From Moraxellaceae bacterium (GTDB lineage: Bacteria; Pseudomonadota; Gammaproteobacteria; Pseudomonadales; Moraxellaceae), in assembly GCA_020697295.1 (NCBI GenBank), contig JAJFBF010000001.1:27083-91082 (forward strand): 64,000 bases of DNA, read 5' to 3'. Shown in pieces: positions 27,887 to 36,687 of the stretch. Position numbers and translations under genes: made by a program. Positions within the stretch are counted from its first letter, which is position 1. The number at the start of each line of letters is the position of its first letter. The notes under the pieces are model-generated. The model worked only from the letters and a program-made list of their open reading frames with translations. It searched no databases and was not told where the DNA came from.

Positions 27887-29094
27887 TGCGCATCGCCGAC
27901 GTCCTGCGCTTCTGTACCGACGCCCTGCGCCGGCAGCGCTTTCGCACGGCGATGCTGTTCATCGCCATGAGCATCGGCGTCGCCGCCGTGATCGTGCTCA
28001 CCGGCCTCGGCCAGGGCGCGCGCGGCTATGTGCTGAACCAGTTCTCGGCGCTCGGCACCAACATCCTCATCGTGCTGCCCGGCAAGTCCGAAACCAGCGG
28101 CGGCGGCATCCCCGTAATGATGGGCGGCACCACGCGCGACCTCACGCTGGCGGACAGCCAGGCCGTCGCGCGCCTGCCCCAGGTCGAGGCGGTGGCGCCC
28201 CTCGTGGTCGGCGCCGCCGAGGCCCGCGCCAGCGGCCGCACGCGCCAGGCCGTGGTCATGGGCAGCACGGCGGAATTCTTTGCCGTGCGCAATCTCGTAC
28301 TGGCGCAAGGCGAGGCCCTGCCCGGCGGCGACATCGACCTGGCGCAGCCGGTGGCCATCCTCGGCCCGAAGATCCGTGACGAACTGTTCGGCACGCAGCC
28401 GGCGCTCGGCGCATGGCTGCGCCTCGACAACCGCCGCTTCCGCATCATCGGCATCCTCGCCGAGGGCGGCGAATCCATGGGCATGAACCGCAGCGAGATG
28501 ATCATCATCCCGGTGGCGGCGGCGCAGCAGCTGTTCAATTCCCCCGGGCTTTTCCGCCTGCTGATCCAGAACAAGCCGGGCGCCGACATGGAGGCGCTCA
28601 AGGAGCGCGTGCGGCAGACCATCGCCGCCCGCCACGACGGCAACGAGGACGTCACGCTGATCACACAGGACGCCCTGGTCAGCTCCTTCGGCAGCATCCT
28701 GGACACGCTGACGCTGGCGGTGGCCGGCATCGGCGCCATCAGCCTGCTGGTGGCCGGCGTGCTGGTGATGAACGTCACCCTGATCACGGTGACGCAGCGC
28801 ACCAGCGAGGTCGGCCTGCTGAAGGCGCTGGGCGCGTCCAGCAATCTAGTCGCCCGCCTGTTCCTGACCGAGGCCGGCCTGCTGGCGCTGATGGGCGCGC
28901 TGGGCGGTGTCGTGCTGGGCGAGACGCTGCTCTGGCTGGGCCGGCGATTGTTCCCGGAGCTGCCCTTTGCCGCGCCAGTGTGGGCGGAAGCCACCGCGGT
29001 TGCCGTGGCCGTCGGCACCGGATTGCTGTTTGCGCTGCTCCCCGCCCGAAGCGCGGCGCGCCTCGATCCTGTCACCGCCTTGACGCGGAAATAG
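27886..29094 (+). CDS. ABC transporter permease, MacB/FtsX-like (first)
   Basis: 402 aa. Four membrane helices in the MacB layout: one N-terminal (about 20-43) and three C-terminal (about 275-395), with a large periplasmic MacB_PCD domain between. The typical GIGAISLLVAGVLVMNVTLI, TQRTSEVGLLKALGAS and LLPARSAARLDPVTAL motifs are present. Paired with a second, related permease immediately downstream, forming a heterodimer driven by the preceding ATPase. Confidence 0.9.
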   Translation: MRIADVLRFCTDALRRQRFRTAMLFIAMSIGVAAVIVLTGLGQGARGYVLNQFSALGTNILIVLPGKSETSGGGIPVMMGGTTRDLTLADSQAVARLPQVEAVAPLVVGAAEARASGRTRQAVVMGSTAEFFAVRNLVLAQGEALPGGDIDLAQPVAILGPKIRDELFGTQPALGAWLRLDNRRFRIIGILAEGGESMGMNRSEMIIIPVAAAQQLFNSPGLFRLLIQNKPGADMEALKERVRQTIAARHDGNEDVTLITQDALVSSFGSILDTLTLAVAGIGAISLLVAGVLVMNVTLITVTQRTSEVGLLKALGASSNLVARLFLTEAGLLALMGALGGVVLGETLLWLGRRLFPELPFAAPVWAEATAVAVAVGTGLLFALLPARSAARLDPVTALTRK

Positions 29095-29102
29095 GAGGGC
29101 GC

Positions 29103-30299
29103 ATGCACAATCGCGATTTCCTGCGCTTCATCACCCGCTCCGTCCTCGCCGCACGCCTGCGCTCTGTCCTCACCGCGCTCGGCATTGCGATCGGCATTGC
29201 CGCCGTCACCCTGCTCACCGCCATTGGCGAGGGCGTGCGCGGCTATGTGCTCGATACCTTTTCGCAGTTCGGCACCAACATCATGAATATCGCACCCGGC
29301 CACTCCGAAACCGGCGGCGCCGGACGTCTCCTGTCGACGGTGCGCCCGCTGACGCTGGAGGACGCCGAGGCCATCGCCCGCCTGCCGGAAGTCCGCGCCA
29401 TCGTGCCCAATGTCAGTGGCCAGGCCGAAGTCCGCGCCGGCAGCCGCGGCCGCCACACCATGGTCCTGGCCGGCAGCAGCGACGCGCTCGATGTGTGGAA
29501 GCTGAAAGTGGCCAGCGGCAGCTTCCTGCCGCGCGACGACCTGCGTTCCGCGCGCGCCTTCGCCGTGCTGGGCGCCACGCTCAGCGAGGAGCTGTTCGGC
29601 GCCCGCAGTCCACTCGGGCAATGGGTGCGTATCGGCGACAGCCGCTTCCTGGTGATCGGCGTGCTGGAGCGCAAGGGATCGCTGCTCGGCTTTGACATGG
29701 ACGATGCGGCCTATATTCCCGTGGGCCGTGGCCTGCCGCTGTTCAATCGCGAAGGCCTGATGGAAACCGACATTCTGTTCAACGCGGGCCTCACGCCGGA
29801 AAAAGTCGAGGCCAAGGTGCGCGCGCTCATGATCCAGCGCCACGGCGATGAGGATTTCACGCTGATCACGCAGGCGGAGATGCTCGGCACCCTCGACCGC
29901 ATCCTGAACGTGCTCACGCTCTCGATTGCCGCGCTGGGCTCGATCTCGCTGCTGGTCGGGGGCGTGGGCATCCTCACCATCATGACCACGGCCGTGCACG
30001 AGCGCGTGGAGGAAGTGGGCCTGTTGCGCGCCATCGGCGCCACGGAGAAGCAGGTGCTGCTGCTCTTCCTGGGCGAGGCCATCGTGCTGTCGCTATTGGG
30101 TGGACTCGGCGGGCTCCTGCTCATGGCCCTGGTCGTGGGCGTGCTCGCGCTGGCGCTGCCCGGCCTGCCCCTGGCGCCGCAGCCGGTCTTCATCCTCGCC
30201 GCGCTGCTGGTATCCGGCGCCATCGGCCTGGTGGCCGGCGTGGTCCCGGCGCGCAATGCCGCCCGCCTCGACCCCATCGCCTCTCTGCGCGCCGAGTAG
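29103..30299 (+). CDS. ABC transporter permease, MacB/FtsX-like (second)
   Basis: 398 aa from ATG 29103, which has AGGAGG right upstream; the longer open frame from 28413 is out of phase with the first permease and not real. Same MacB_PCD plus FtsX arrangement: GEGVRGYVLDTFSQFGTNI near the N-terminus, GSISLLVGGVGILTIMTTAVHERVEEVGLLRAIGA and VVPARNAARLDPIASL at the C-terminus. The two permeases share about the same motifs but clearly differ, consistent with a heterodimeric transporter. Last gene of the operon. Confidence 0.9.
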   Translation: MHNRDFLRFITRSVLAARLRSVLTALGIAIGIAAVTLLTAIGEGVRGYVLDTFSQFGTNIMNIAPGHSETGGAGRLLSTVRPLTLEDAEAIARLPEVRAIVPNVSGQAEVRAGSRGRHTMVLAGSSDALDVWKLKVASGSFLPRDDLRSARAFAVLGATLSEELFGARSPLGQWVRIGDSRFLVIGVLERKGSLLGFDMDDAAYIPVGRGLPLFNREGLMETDILFNAGLTPEKVEAKVRALMIQRHGDEDFTLITQAEMLGTLDRILNVLTLSIAALGSISLLVGGVGILTIMTTAVHERVEEVGLLRAIGATEKQVLLLFLGEAIVLSLLGGLGGLLLMALVVGVLALALPGLPLAPQPVFILAALLVSGAIGLVAGVVPARNAARLDPIASLRAE

Positions 30300-30338
30300 G
30301 CCGCACGCCCCCTTTCGCCGCCAGGGCCACCCCCGGCG

Positions 30339-30917
30339 CTAGAGTGCCTTTCGGCCCCAGCCTTCCAGCTTTTGCAGGAAGCGTTCGCGGCGCTGGCCGG
30401 AATTGCCTTCCACCATGCCGAAGTAGCTCGTGCGCACCGGCTTGATGCCGCAAAAATGCAGGATGTTGCGGCGCAGGCTCTTGACCGCATGCGCGCCGTA
30501 GAAGAGGCGGTAGAACAGCGCCGGCATGCCCATGGTGACGATGATGTGGGCGCTGCGCCCCTTGAGCGGCTGCTTGAGCGGGGAACGGTCTTCGGCCACG
30601 GCAAACCTCGGACGCAGGGTCTGCTCCAGGAAGCCCTTGAGTAGCGCCGGCATGTCGCCCAGCCAGAGCGGGAACACCAGCACCACATGCTCGGCCCAGA
30701 GCAGGTCGGCCTGGGCGAGTCCGATATCCGCCGGCACCTCGCCATGCTCCCACTCGGCGCTGCTGCGCAGCAGCGGGAACTCGAGCGCCGCCACCGTGAT
30801 GCAGCGCACCTCGTGGCCGGCCGCGGTGGCGCCACGGGCATAGGCGGCGGCGATGGCCTCGTCAAAGCGCTGGCCTTCGGCGGCCGCGGGATGACCCTGG
30901 ATGATGAGAATTCGCAT
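30339..30917 (-). CDS. NAD(P)H-dependent oxidoreductase, flavodoxin-fold (KefF/MdaB-like)
   Basis: 192 aa. Flavodoxin-like fold with the N-terminal IIQGHPAAAEGQRF phosphate-binding loop, VLVFPLWLGDMPALLKGFLEQTLRP (FMN/FAD site) and GMPALFYRLFYGAHAVKSLRRNIL. Proteins of this family reduce quinones and other electrophiles using NAD(P)H and a bound flavin. A second member of the same superfamily is encoded at 47078-47779. Confidence 0.8.
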   Translation of the reverse strand: MRILIIQGHPAAAEGQRFDEAIAAAYARGATAAGHEVRCITVAALEFPLLRSSAEWEHGEVPADIGLAQADLLWAEHVVLVFPLWLGDMPALLKGFLEQTLRPRFAVAEDRSPLKQPLKGRSAHIIVTMGMPALFYRLFYGAHAVKSLRRNILHFCGIKPVRTSYFGMVEGNSGQRRERFLQKLEGWGRKAL

Positions 30918-31238
30918 GATGGCTCCCTGACTGCGGACAGCTTACTGAATACCGGCGCCGGCGCGAGGCCGCGTTGACCTGCGACAAAGCCCGGGCGGCC
31001 GCGCGTCCGACAGCCGATTACAGACAGCGCCCCCTGTGCCGTTGCGTCATGCCCGCGCTGCGCATGAGGGACTGCAGCCCCGCTGGCGGCCCACCGCATC
31101 GGCCCACCCCTTGACGCGGGGCAGTCACAACGGAGCGGGCCGTTCCCGGCCTTAACCCCGCGCCCCGCAGCCGCTACACTTCCGTTCCTTCACTTTCGTC
31201 CCTTGCGGCCCGCCCGCCCCTGTCCCCGGAGCGCCCCG
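30918..31238. other. Divergent intergenic region
   Basis: 321 bases between the divergent oxidoreductase and MscS genes. No repeat or hairpin of note; GGAG at 31228-31231 serves the MscS start. Confidence 0.4.
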
Positions 31239-32327
31239 ATGCTGGAATCCCTGCAGGCCTATCTGTCCGCCGCCGAGAACCTCTGGATGCTGCGCGTGTT
31301 CGGCGTGATCCTGGCCACCGCCACTCTCACCCTGCTCGCACGCTGGCTGCTGGCCCGCATCGGCCAGCGCCTGGCCCGCACACAAACGCTCTGGGATGAC
31401 GCGGCGCTGACCGCCGCGCACAAGCCGCTACAGGCGCTGATCTGGGTATTGGGCCTGAACCTGGCCAGCAACCTGATCGTGGCGGCGACCGATTCAGAAA
31501 TTTTCCGGCACGCCGACCGGGTGCGCGAACTGCTCATGATCGGCATCCTGACCTGGTTTCTGCTGCGCTTTGCCAGTGAGGCCGAGAACGCCCTGCTCAG
31601 CGTGCCGGAAGGCGATGGCCATATCGACGCCACCAGCACGCGCGCCATCGCCAAGCTGCTGCGCACCGCCATCATTATCACCGCCGCGCTCATGCTGCTG
31701 CAGAAGCTGGGCTATTCGGTGTCCGGCGTGCTCGCCTTCGGCGGCATCGGCGGCATCGCCATCGGCTTTGCCGCCAAGGACCTGCTCGCCAATTTCTTTG
31801 GCGGCCTCATGATTTATCTGGATCGCCCCTTCAGCATAGGTGATTCCGTGCGCTCGCCCGACCGCAATATCGAGGGCACGGTGGAGTACATCGGCTGGCG
31901 CCAGACGCGCATCCGCACCTTCGACATGCGACCGCTCTACGTCCCCAACTCCACCTTCGCCTCCATCGCCGTGGAAAATCCCTCACGCATGACCCACCGC
32001 CGCATCAGCCAGGTATTGGGGGTCCGCTATGAGGACTGGCAGCGCCTGCCGGCGCTGGTCGACAATATCCGCGCCATGCTGGCTCAGCATGACGGCATTG
32101 CACAGGACCAGACGATGGTGGTCAACTTCGAGAAGTTCAGTGACAGCTCGCTGGACATCCTGATCTATTGCTTCACCAAGACCAGCGATTTCATCGAGTT
32201 CCACGCGGTTCGCCAGGACATCTTCTTCCGGATTCTCGAGATCGTCGACGCCGAGGGCGCGGAGATCGCCTTCCCCACGCGCACGCTGCATGTGGCGTCC
32301 GCGCCCAGCGGCGGCCTGGCCCCCTGA
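31239..32327 (+). CDS. Small-conductance mechanosensitive channel, MscS family
   Basis: 362 aa from ATG 31239. Four or more membrane helices (about 15-35, 65-85, 95-115, 140-165), the pore helix GVLAFGGIGGIAIGFAAKDLLANFFGGLMIYLDRPF (Gly/Ala-rich TM3) and the beta domain FSIGDSV ... GTVEYIGWRQTRIRTFDMRPLYVPNS are diagnostic of MscS. The extra N-terminal helices make it a YnaI/MscM-type rather than a minimal MscS. It relieves turgor by opening under membrane tension. Confidence 0.9.
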   Translation: MLESLQAYLSAAENLWMLRVFGVILATATLTLLARWLLARIGQRLARTQTLWDDAALTAAHKPLQALIWVLGLNLASNLIVAATDSEIFRHADRVRELLMIGILTWFLLRFASEAENALLSVPEGDGHIDATSTRAIAKLLRTAIIITAALMLLQKLGYSVSGVLAFGGIGGIAIGFAAKDLLANFFGGLMIYLDRPFSIGDSVRSPDRNIEGTVEYIGWRQTRIRTFDMRPLYVPNSTFASIAVENPSRMTHRRISQVLGVRYEDWQRLPALVDNIRAMLAQHDGIAQDQTMVVNFEKFSDSSLDILIYCFTKTSDFIEFHAVRQDIFFRILEIVDAEGAEIAFPTRTLHVASAPSGGLAP

Positions 32328-32337
32328 GAATCCGCCG

Positions 32338-33321
32338 CTACAGCCGCCGCAAGGGCGGCTCCGCCAGCATCACGCACTGCTCTTCCAGCTCGGCGATATG
32401 CTGCTGCCAATAGTTCTCGGTGTTGAACCAGGGAAAGGCGCGCGGAAAGGCCGGGTCATCCCAGCGACTGGCAAGCCAGCCGGCGTAGTGCGCCATGCGC
32501 AGGCTGCGCAGCACTTCCACCAGCGCCAGCTCGCGATTATCGAAATCGCAGAACATCTCGTAGCCGTCGAGCAGCTCCGACAACTGCAGTTCCTGCTCGG
32601 GGCGGGCGCCCGCCAGCAGCATCCACAGGTCCTGCACCGCCGGGGCGCTCTGGCAGTCATCGAAATCGACCATCCAGGGGCCATCGTCCCGGGTCCAGAT
32701 GATGTTGCCCGGATGACAGTCGCCCTGGGTGCGAACACGCGCCGACGTCGCCAGGCCCGAGGCGACGATACGCTCGCGCAGGTTGGCGATGACGCGACGG
32801 TAGCGCTCGACCAGGCTGGCCGGCAGGAAGTTGCCTTGCACGACGACCTGCGCGGGCGCATCGAGAAATCGCTCCACGGTCAGGGCGTCGCGCTCGGCAA
32901 AGGGCTGCCGGCGTCCCACCGCGTGCAGGCGTCCGAGCAGCATGCCGATCCGGTGCAACTGCTCGGGATCGCCCGGCTCCGGCGCCTGGCCGCCACGGCG
33001 TGGAAACAGCGCAAAGCGGAAGCCCTCGTAGAAAAACAGCGTCTCGCCCGCGGCATCCGGGATCGGCGCCACCACCGGCAGCTCCGCCGCGGCCAGCTCC
33101 AGGGTGAAGCTGTGTTCCTCGCGCAGCTGCGCATCGCTCCAGCGGCCGGGGCGATAAAACTTGGCGATCAGCGGGACGGCGTCATCGATGCCGACCTGGT
33201 AGACCCGGTTCTCATAGCTGTTGAGCGCGAGCACGCGCGCATCGGACAGTCGCCCGGTGCTTTCCACGGCCGTGATGACAAGGTCGGGCGAGAGCTGCGC
33301 GTAATCGTGAAGGGAAAGCAT
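32338..33321 (-). CDS. srkA: Stress response serine/threonine kinase SrkA (YihE)
   Basis: 327 aa. Phosphotransferase-fold kinase: N-terminal SYENRVYQVG and IAKFYRPGRWSD (nucleotide Lys), catalytic QGDCHPGNIIW and metal-binding VDFDDCQSAP, followed by the helical lobe with the typical tail RAFPWFNTENYWQQHIAELEEQ. This combination is specific for SrkA/YihE, a cytoplasmic kinase linked to survival after envelope and redox stress. Convergent with the MscS gene, stops 11 bases apart. Confidence 0.92.
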   Translation of the reverse strand: MLSLHDYAQLSPDLVITAVESTGRLSDARVLALNSYENRVYQVGIDDAVPLIAKFYRPGRWSDAQLREEHSFTLELAAAELPVVAPIPDAAGETLFFYEGFRFALFPRRGGQAPEPGDPEQLHRIGMLLGRLHAVGRRQPFAERDALTVERFLDAPAQVVVQGNFLPASLVERYRRVIANLRERIVASGLATSARVRTQGDCHPGNIIWTRDDGPWMVDFDDCQSAPAVQDLWMLLAGARPEQELQLSELLDGYEMFCDFDNRELALVEVLRSLRMAHYAGWLASRWDDPAFPRAFPWFNTENYWQQHIAELEEQCVMLAEPPLRRL

Positions 33322-33383
33322 GGCAGCCGTCCGGACTGGGCAAGATGCGGAGCCGCATCATGCCACAGCCGGGTCGGCAGGGG

Positions 33384-34130
33384 TCAGTCGTCGTCCCCGT
33401 CGCCTTCGTGCGCATCGGCCCTCTCTGCGCCGGCCGGAGATTCCGCGACCGGACCACCGCGCAGGAAGCTCGACGGGCTCCAGGCATAACTCCAGAAAGC
33501 CGCCAGGGCCGCGACCAGCAGCAGCGCCACCAGGGGCCGGGCGCGCGGAATCGCCGCCTCGGGGGCGCCGCGCTTGAAGCCGCTCAGCATGGCCCCGACC
33601 AGGTTCTCGCGATGCAGCAGACTGCTCAGGATCACGCCCGCCACGTGCACGCCCACTACCGCCAGCATGGCCGTGGCCATGGCCTCATGCACGTCCTCGA
33701 AGAACTCGCCGCCGAACTCGCTCCAGTACGCCCAGCCGGTGAGCGCCGTCCCCTCGGCCAGCAGGAGCAGCAGCACGACAGCGACAGCACCGGCCGGGTT
33801 ATGGCCCGTGTGGTGCTCGGGACGCGGCGACAGCAGTGAGCGCAGATAGCGCCACACCGCGCCCGGTCCGGTCAGGAAATTGCGAAAGCGCGCATGGCGC
33901 GTCCCGGCCACACCCCAGAACAGCCGGAAGGCCACCAGGCCGAGCATCGTGAAACCGAAGCTCATATGCCACAGCGCGAGGCGCTCGCTTTCAGCGGTCA
34001 GCCAGGCGCCGGCGAAGGAGCCCGCCAGGGTCCAGTGGAAAATCCGGGTGGGCCAGTCCCACACCAGAATACGGGGGGCCGGCGAGGAGACCGCCTCGGC
34101 GCCCGCGCCAGTCGTGGTCGGATTGGTCAT
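33384..34130 (-). CDS. Cytochrome b (b561-like) membrane protein of a SHP/DHC cluster
   Basis: 248 aa. Starts with VWDWPTRIFHWTLAGSF, the standard opening of the Ni/Fe-hydrogenase-type cytochrome b family. Four membrane helices follow, with haem-ligand candidate His residues in FHW, LWHMSFG, VHEAMATAML and VGVHVAG. The C-terminus ends in an extra hydrophobic helix (about 199-216) and an acidic tail. Its start overlaps the stop of the diheme cytochrome gene by four bases (ATGA), so the two are coupled. It probably passes quinol electrons to the periplasmic cytochromes c encoded just upstream. Confidence 0.85.
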   Translation of the reverse strand: MTNPTTTGAGAEAVSSPAPRILVWDWPTRIFHWTLAGSFAGAWLTAESERLALWHMSFGFTMLGLVAFRLFWGVAGTRHARFRNFLTGPGAVWRYLRSLLSPRPEHHTGHNPAGAVAVVLLLLLAEGTALTGWAYWSEFGGEFFEDVHEAMATAMLAVVGVHVAGVILSSLLHRENLVGAMLSGFKRGAPEAAIPRARPLVALLLVAALAAFWSYAWSPSSFLRGGPVAESPAGAERADAHEGDGDDD

Positions 34131-34603
34131 TTTCCACCTCCGGGAATGCGTATGTCGTGCTCATTGAAACGGCCGTCGGCCGCACCCGCATGGCAGGCCG
34201 CGCAATTGGCGGGCGAGCCGATCTCCTTGCGCTGCCACACCGAAGCCGGCAACTCCTCGCTGTGCTCATGCACGAACCAGGGCGTCTCCGTAATGCGCAG
34301 CAGGGGCTTGCCGCCCTTTTGCGCGGCGCCGCGCCCGGCATTGCCCACGAGAAACTGGCGGATGCGTGCCTCTTCCTCTGCGGTCAGGCTGGCATCACTG
34401 CCAAAGTGATCCGGCAGGCCATCCATGACGGCATTCCAGGACGCGGCTGGCAACAGCGCGGGGGGATACGGGACGTGACAGCTGCCGCACTCCTGCTGCC
34501 AGAGCGGATTAGTGACCGGGCGCAGGCGCGGGCCGTCGGCGCCGGCTGCGCCCGCCAGGGAAAAGAGCAGCGCCACCACACCGGCCAAGGTTCCAGAATT
34601 CAT
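34127..34603 (-). CDS. Diheme cytochrome c (DHC)
   Basis: 158 aa from ATG 34603, with AGGAGG 7-8 bases upstream (an ATG at 34618 would lie within that site). A signal peptide is followed by two CxxCH haem motifs: CGSCH near the N-terminus (in LWQQECGSCHVPYPP) and CAACH near the C-terminus. The segment WNAVMDGLPDHFGSDASL is typical of the dihaem family that accompanies SHP-type cytochromes. Likely periplasmic electron carrier between the membrane cytochrome b and the DUF1924 cytochrome. Confidence 0.88.
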   Translation of the reverse strand: MNSGTLAGVVALLFSLAGAAGADGPRLRPVTNPLWQQECGSCHVPYPPALLPAASWNAVMDGLPDHFGSDASLTAEEEARIRQFLVGNAGRGAAQKGGKPLLRITETPWFVHEHSEELPASVWQRKEIGSPANCAACHAGAADGRFNEHDIRIPGGGK

Positions 34604-34691
34604 CAGACACCTCCTCATGAGCAGAATTAGCCGCCCTCCGGACTGCCCCGGCCCACCGGCCCGGATTCAGTCGGCAGCAGCGATCGATGCG

Positions 34692-35084
34692 CTACTCCAG
34701 CGAGAGCAGGTAGGCCATCACGTCGCCCTTTTCCTGCGCCGTGCATTCGCGCGCGAACACGTCACGGCAGTTGCGCCGGAACCACTTCTCGACTTTTTCA
34801 GGTCGCGTGAAGCGCTCGGGATTGGCGGACGGCGCCAGCGGCGCGATGGTCTTGCCTGTCACGGCATGGCGGCCGTTCTGGCGCGGGTTGGTGGTGTGAC
34901 AGGAGGAACAGCTCCACTCCTGCCCATGGGTCGTGCTGAACAGGCGCTGTCCGCGCTGCGCCGAGAACGCCGCGAAATTGCCGGCTTTCTGCGCCTCGGC
35001 GGCATAGCCGGCCTGGATATCGGCCGGCGCCGCCCAGAGCAGTGCCGGGGCCAGCAGGAAGGGAATGGCAAAAAGGATTCGCAT
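34692..35084 (-). CDS. DUF1924 / SHP-type monohaem cytochrome c
   Basis: 130 aa from ATG 35084 (GGA 7 bases upstream; GTG 35096 is an in-frame alternative). Signal peptide MRILFAIPFLLAPALLWA, then RGQRLF, the single haem site CSSCH, and GKTIAPLAPSANPERFTRPEKVEKWFRRNC. This pattern is DUF1924, the family of sphaeroides haem protein (SHP), in which the haem is liganded by Asn and opens to bind small ligands such as oxygen or NO. Its gene is first in a trio with a diheme cytochrome and cytochrome b, the arrangement known for shp clusters. Confidence 0.85.
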   Translation of the reverse strand: MRILFAIPFLLAPALLWAAPADIQAGYAAEAQKAGNFAAFSAQRGQRLFSTTHGQEWSCSSCHTTNPRQNGRHAVTGKTIAPLAPSANPERFTRPEKVEKWFRRNCRDVFARECTAQEKGDVMAYLLSLE

Positions 35085-35318
35085 GGGACTGTCCACACTG
35101 CATCGGGATGATGCGGGCAGGATAGGCGCTCAGGCGGGAGGAAAAATTAACGCGGGCTTATCGCCGCCCGGGACGAAAGCCGAAAGCGGAAGCATTCTCC
35201 TTTGCAGAGGAAAGCAGATTTCCTTCACGGAGCCGGAAGCACGCTCCCGGCCGAAGGCGATCGCCTTGACGGGAACTGTCGCCCCGCCGAATCAGGTGCG
35301 CCGGATGGTGCCAAGCGT

Positions 35319-36458
35319 TCAGTCCTTCATGAGCTCGAGACTGCGACGCAGCGGATCGGTCTTTTCCTTGTCAGGCCGAAGCGCAGGCGGCTCCTCCGCC
35401 GGTAACGGCTGACTGCCCAGCAAGGCCTCCAGCAGCGCTGCGGCCGCAGCCTCGTCCAGCGCGCCGCCGCGCAGGGCATTGACCAGGGGCTGACGACCAT
35501 GGCGCTGCGCCAGCGCCCGCAGCGGCTCGCGCGCGGGCGCATCGGGCGCCGCGGCTGCCGCCCGCAGCACCGCCAGCAGGCGTTCACCGGCTGCCTGGCG
35601 GCCGGCCAGCTGTTCCACCGCCAACTCGCGCAGCAGCGCCTCGCGCCGGGCCTGGAGCGCGCGCTCCGCCTCCCCCTGCGCGACCGTCACCGCCTGCGCC
35701 GGCGCGCCCGCGAGCTGCTGGTCGCGCCAGGCGGCCAGCGCCTGCAGCATCGCCAGCAATTCGCCATCGGAAGTGGCCGGATCGATGCGTTTCATCCAGA
35801 AACCGTCGGCGCGCTCCGGCGAGGGTTGCTCGCCGAGCAGGGCCAAGGGCGGCGCAATCACGGTATTCCACGAGGTCGCCACCAGCGGCACCGTCACGCC
35901 CGGCACCACGACGTGATAGCCGGCCTTCAGCACGGGAATACTCAATTCCAGCAACGGCAATGCACTGACACTGCCAGCGCCCACGGCGACGCCGGTGGGC
36001 AGGCCCACGCCCACGCGCAGAGCGCTGACGCCGGTGGCCTCGACCAAGGCCCAGGGATAGGCGAACCACCAGCCGAACACGCGCTTGTCCACGCGCGCCG
36101 AGGCCGCGGAAAACGATTCCCGCCAGGTGCGCCCCGTGCCCGTGAAGACAAACTCCCGGAGAATGTCGTGGCGAGCAAAACGGAAGGTGTCGCGGCTGTG
36201 CTTGAGGGCATTGCGATAGGTCTTGCCGTCGCCGTATTCGGCCAGGTCATCCCCGGCCTGGCGCCAGCCGGCGACCGCATCCTGCGCCGGGCCGACATAG
36301 CCCGGGACGATCCAGACGTTATAGAGCGCGCCGTCCTGGCCGGTGATCTGCCCCCGGGAAATGAGCTCGCCCTTCTGCCGGGCATCAAGGAAATAGTCCG
36401 CGCGTGCGGGCAGGCTGAGGGAGGTGGCGACCACCAGGGCGGCGACGGCAATGCGCAT
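35319..36458 (-). CDS. Exported protein of unknown function
   Basis: 379 aa from ATG 36458 (AAGGA 8 bases upstream), opening a signal peptide (LVVATSLSLPARA). The mature N-terminal half contains GYVGPAQDAVAGW, RVFGWWFAYPWALVEATG and a glycine/valine-rich segment (VGVGLPTGVAVGAGSV) that may insert in a membrane. The C-terminal third is an Ala/Arg/Glu-rich helix bundle with a long low-complexity stretch. No family was recognised. Isolated between the cytochrome trio and ahpF. Confidence 0.7.
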   Translation of the reverse strand: MRIAVAALVVATSLSLPARADYFLDARQKGELISRGQITGQDGALYNVWIVPGYVGPAQDAVAGWRQAGDDLAEYGDGKTYRNALKHSRDTFRFARHDILREFVFTGTGRTWRESFSAASARVDKRVFGWWFAYPWALVEATGVSALRVGVGLPTGVAVGAGSVSALPLLELSIPVLKAGYHVVVPGVTVPLVATSWNTVIAPPLALLGEQPSPERADGFWMKRIDPATSDGELLAMLQALAAWRDQQLAGAPAQAVTVAQGEAERALQARREALLRELAVEQLAGRQAAGERLLAVLRAAAAAPDAPAREPLRALAQRHGRQPLVNALRGGALDEAAAAALLEALLGSQPLPAEEPPALRPDKEKTDPLRRSLELMKD

Positions 36459-36512
36459 GCGGGGATCCTTGCGACAACAGTGACTCTCTCCATCATGCGC
36501 CAACGCCGCCAT

Positions 36513-36537
36513 AAAAAAAGGCCCCGCAAAGGGGCCA
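36513..36537 (-). terminator. Intrinsic terminator downstream of ahpF
   Basis: Minus-strand reading: GGCCCC-TTTGC-GGGGCC followed by seven T. It lies 150 bases beyond the ahpF stop and ends the ahpC-ahpF transcript. Confidence 0.85.
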
Positions 36538-36687
36538 GGAGGAGTGCGATGGTCGCGGTCACCGCCGGGGCGACCGCTTCAGGAGGCAGGCCCGGTACGG
36601 CCAGCGCCCTCCCCGAACAAGGGCAGAACTGAAGCACGGGCGAACTCGCCGCGGATGGTGCTCGCGGCGGCGCACGGAAGACACGGA

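Noticed and set aside
28413..29102. Upstream extension of the second permease to an early start
   Set aside because: Overlaps the first permease out of frame; AGGAGG-ATG at 29103 gives the family start.
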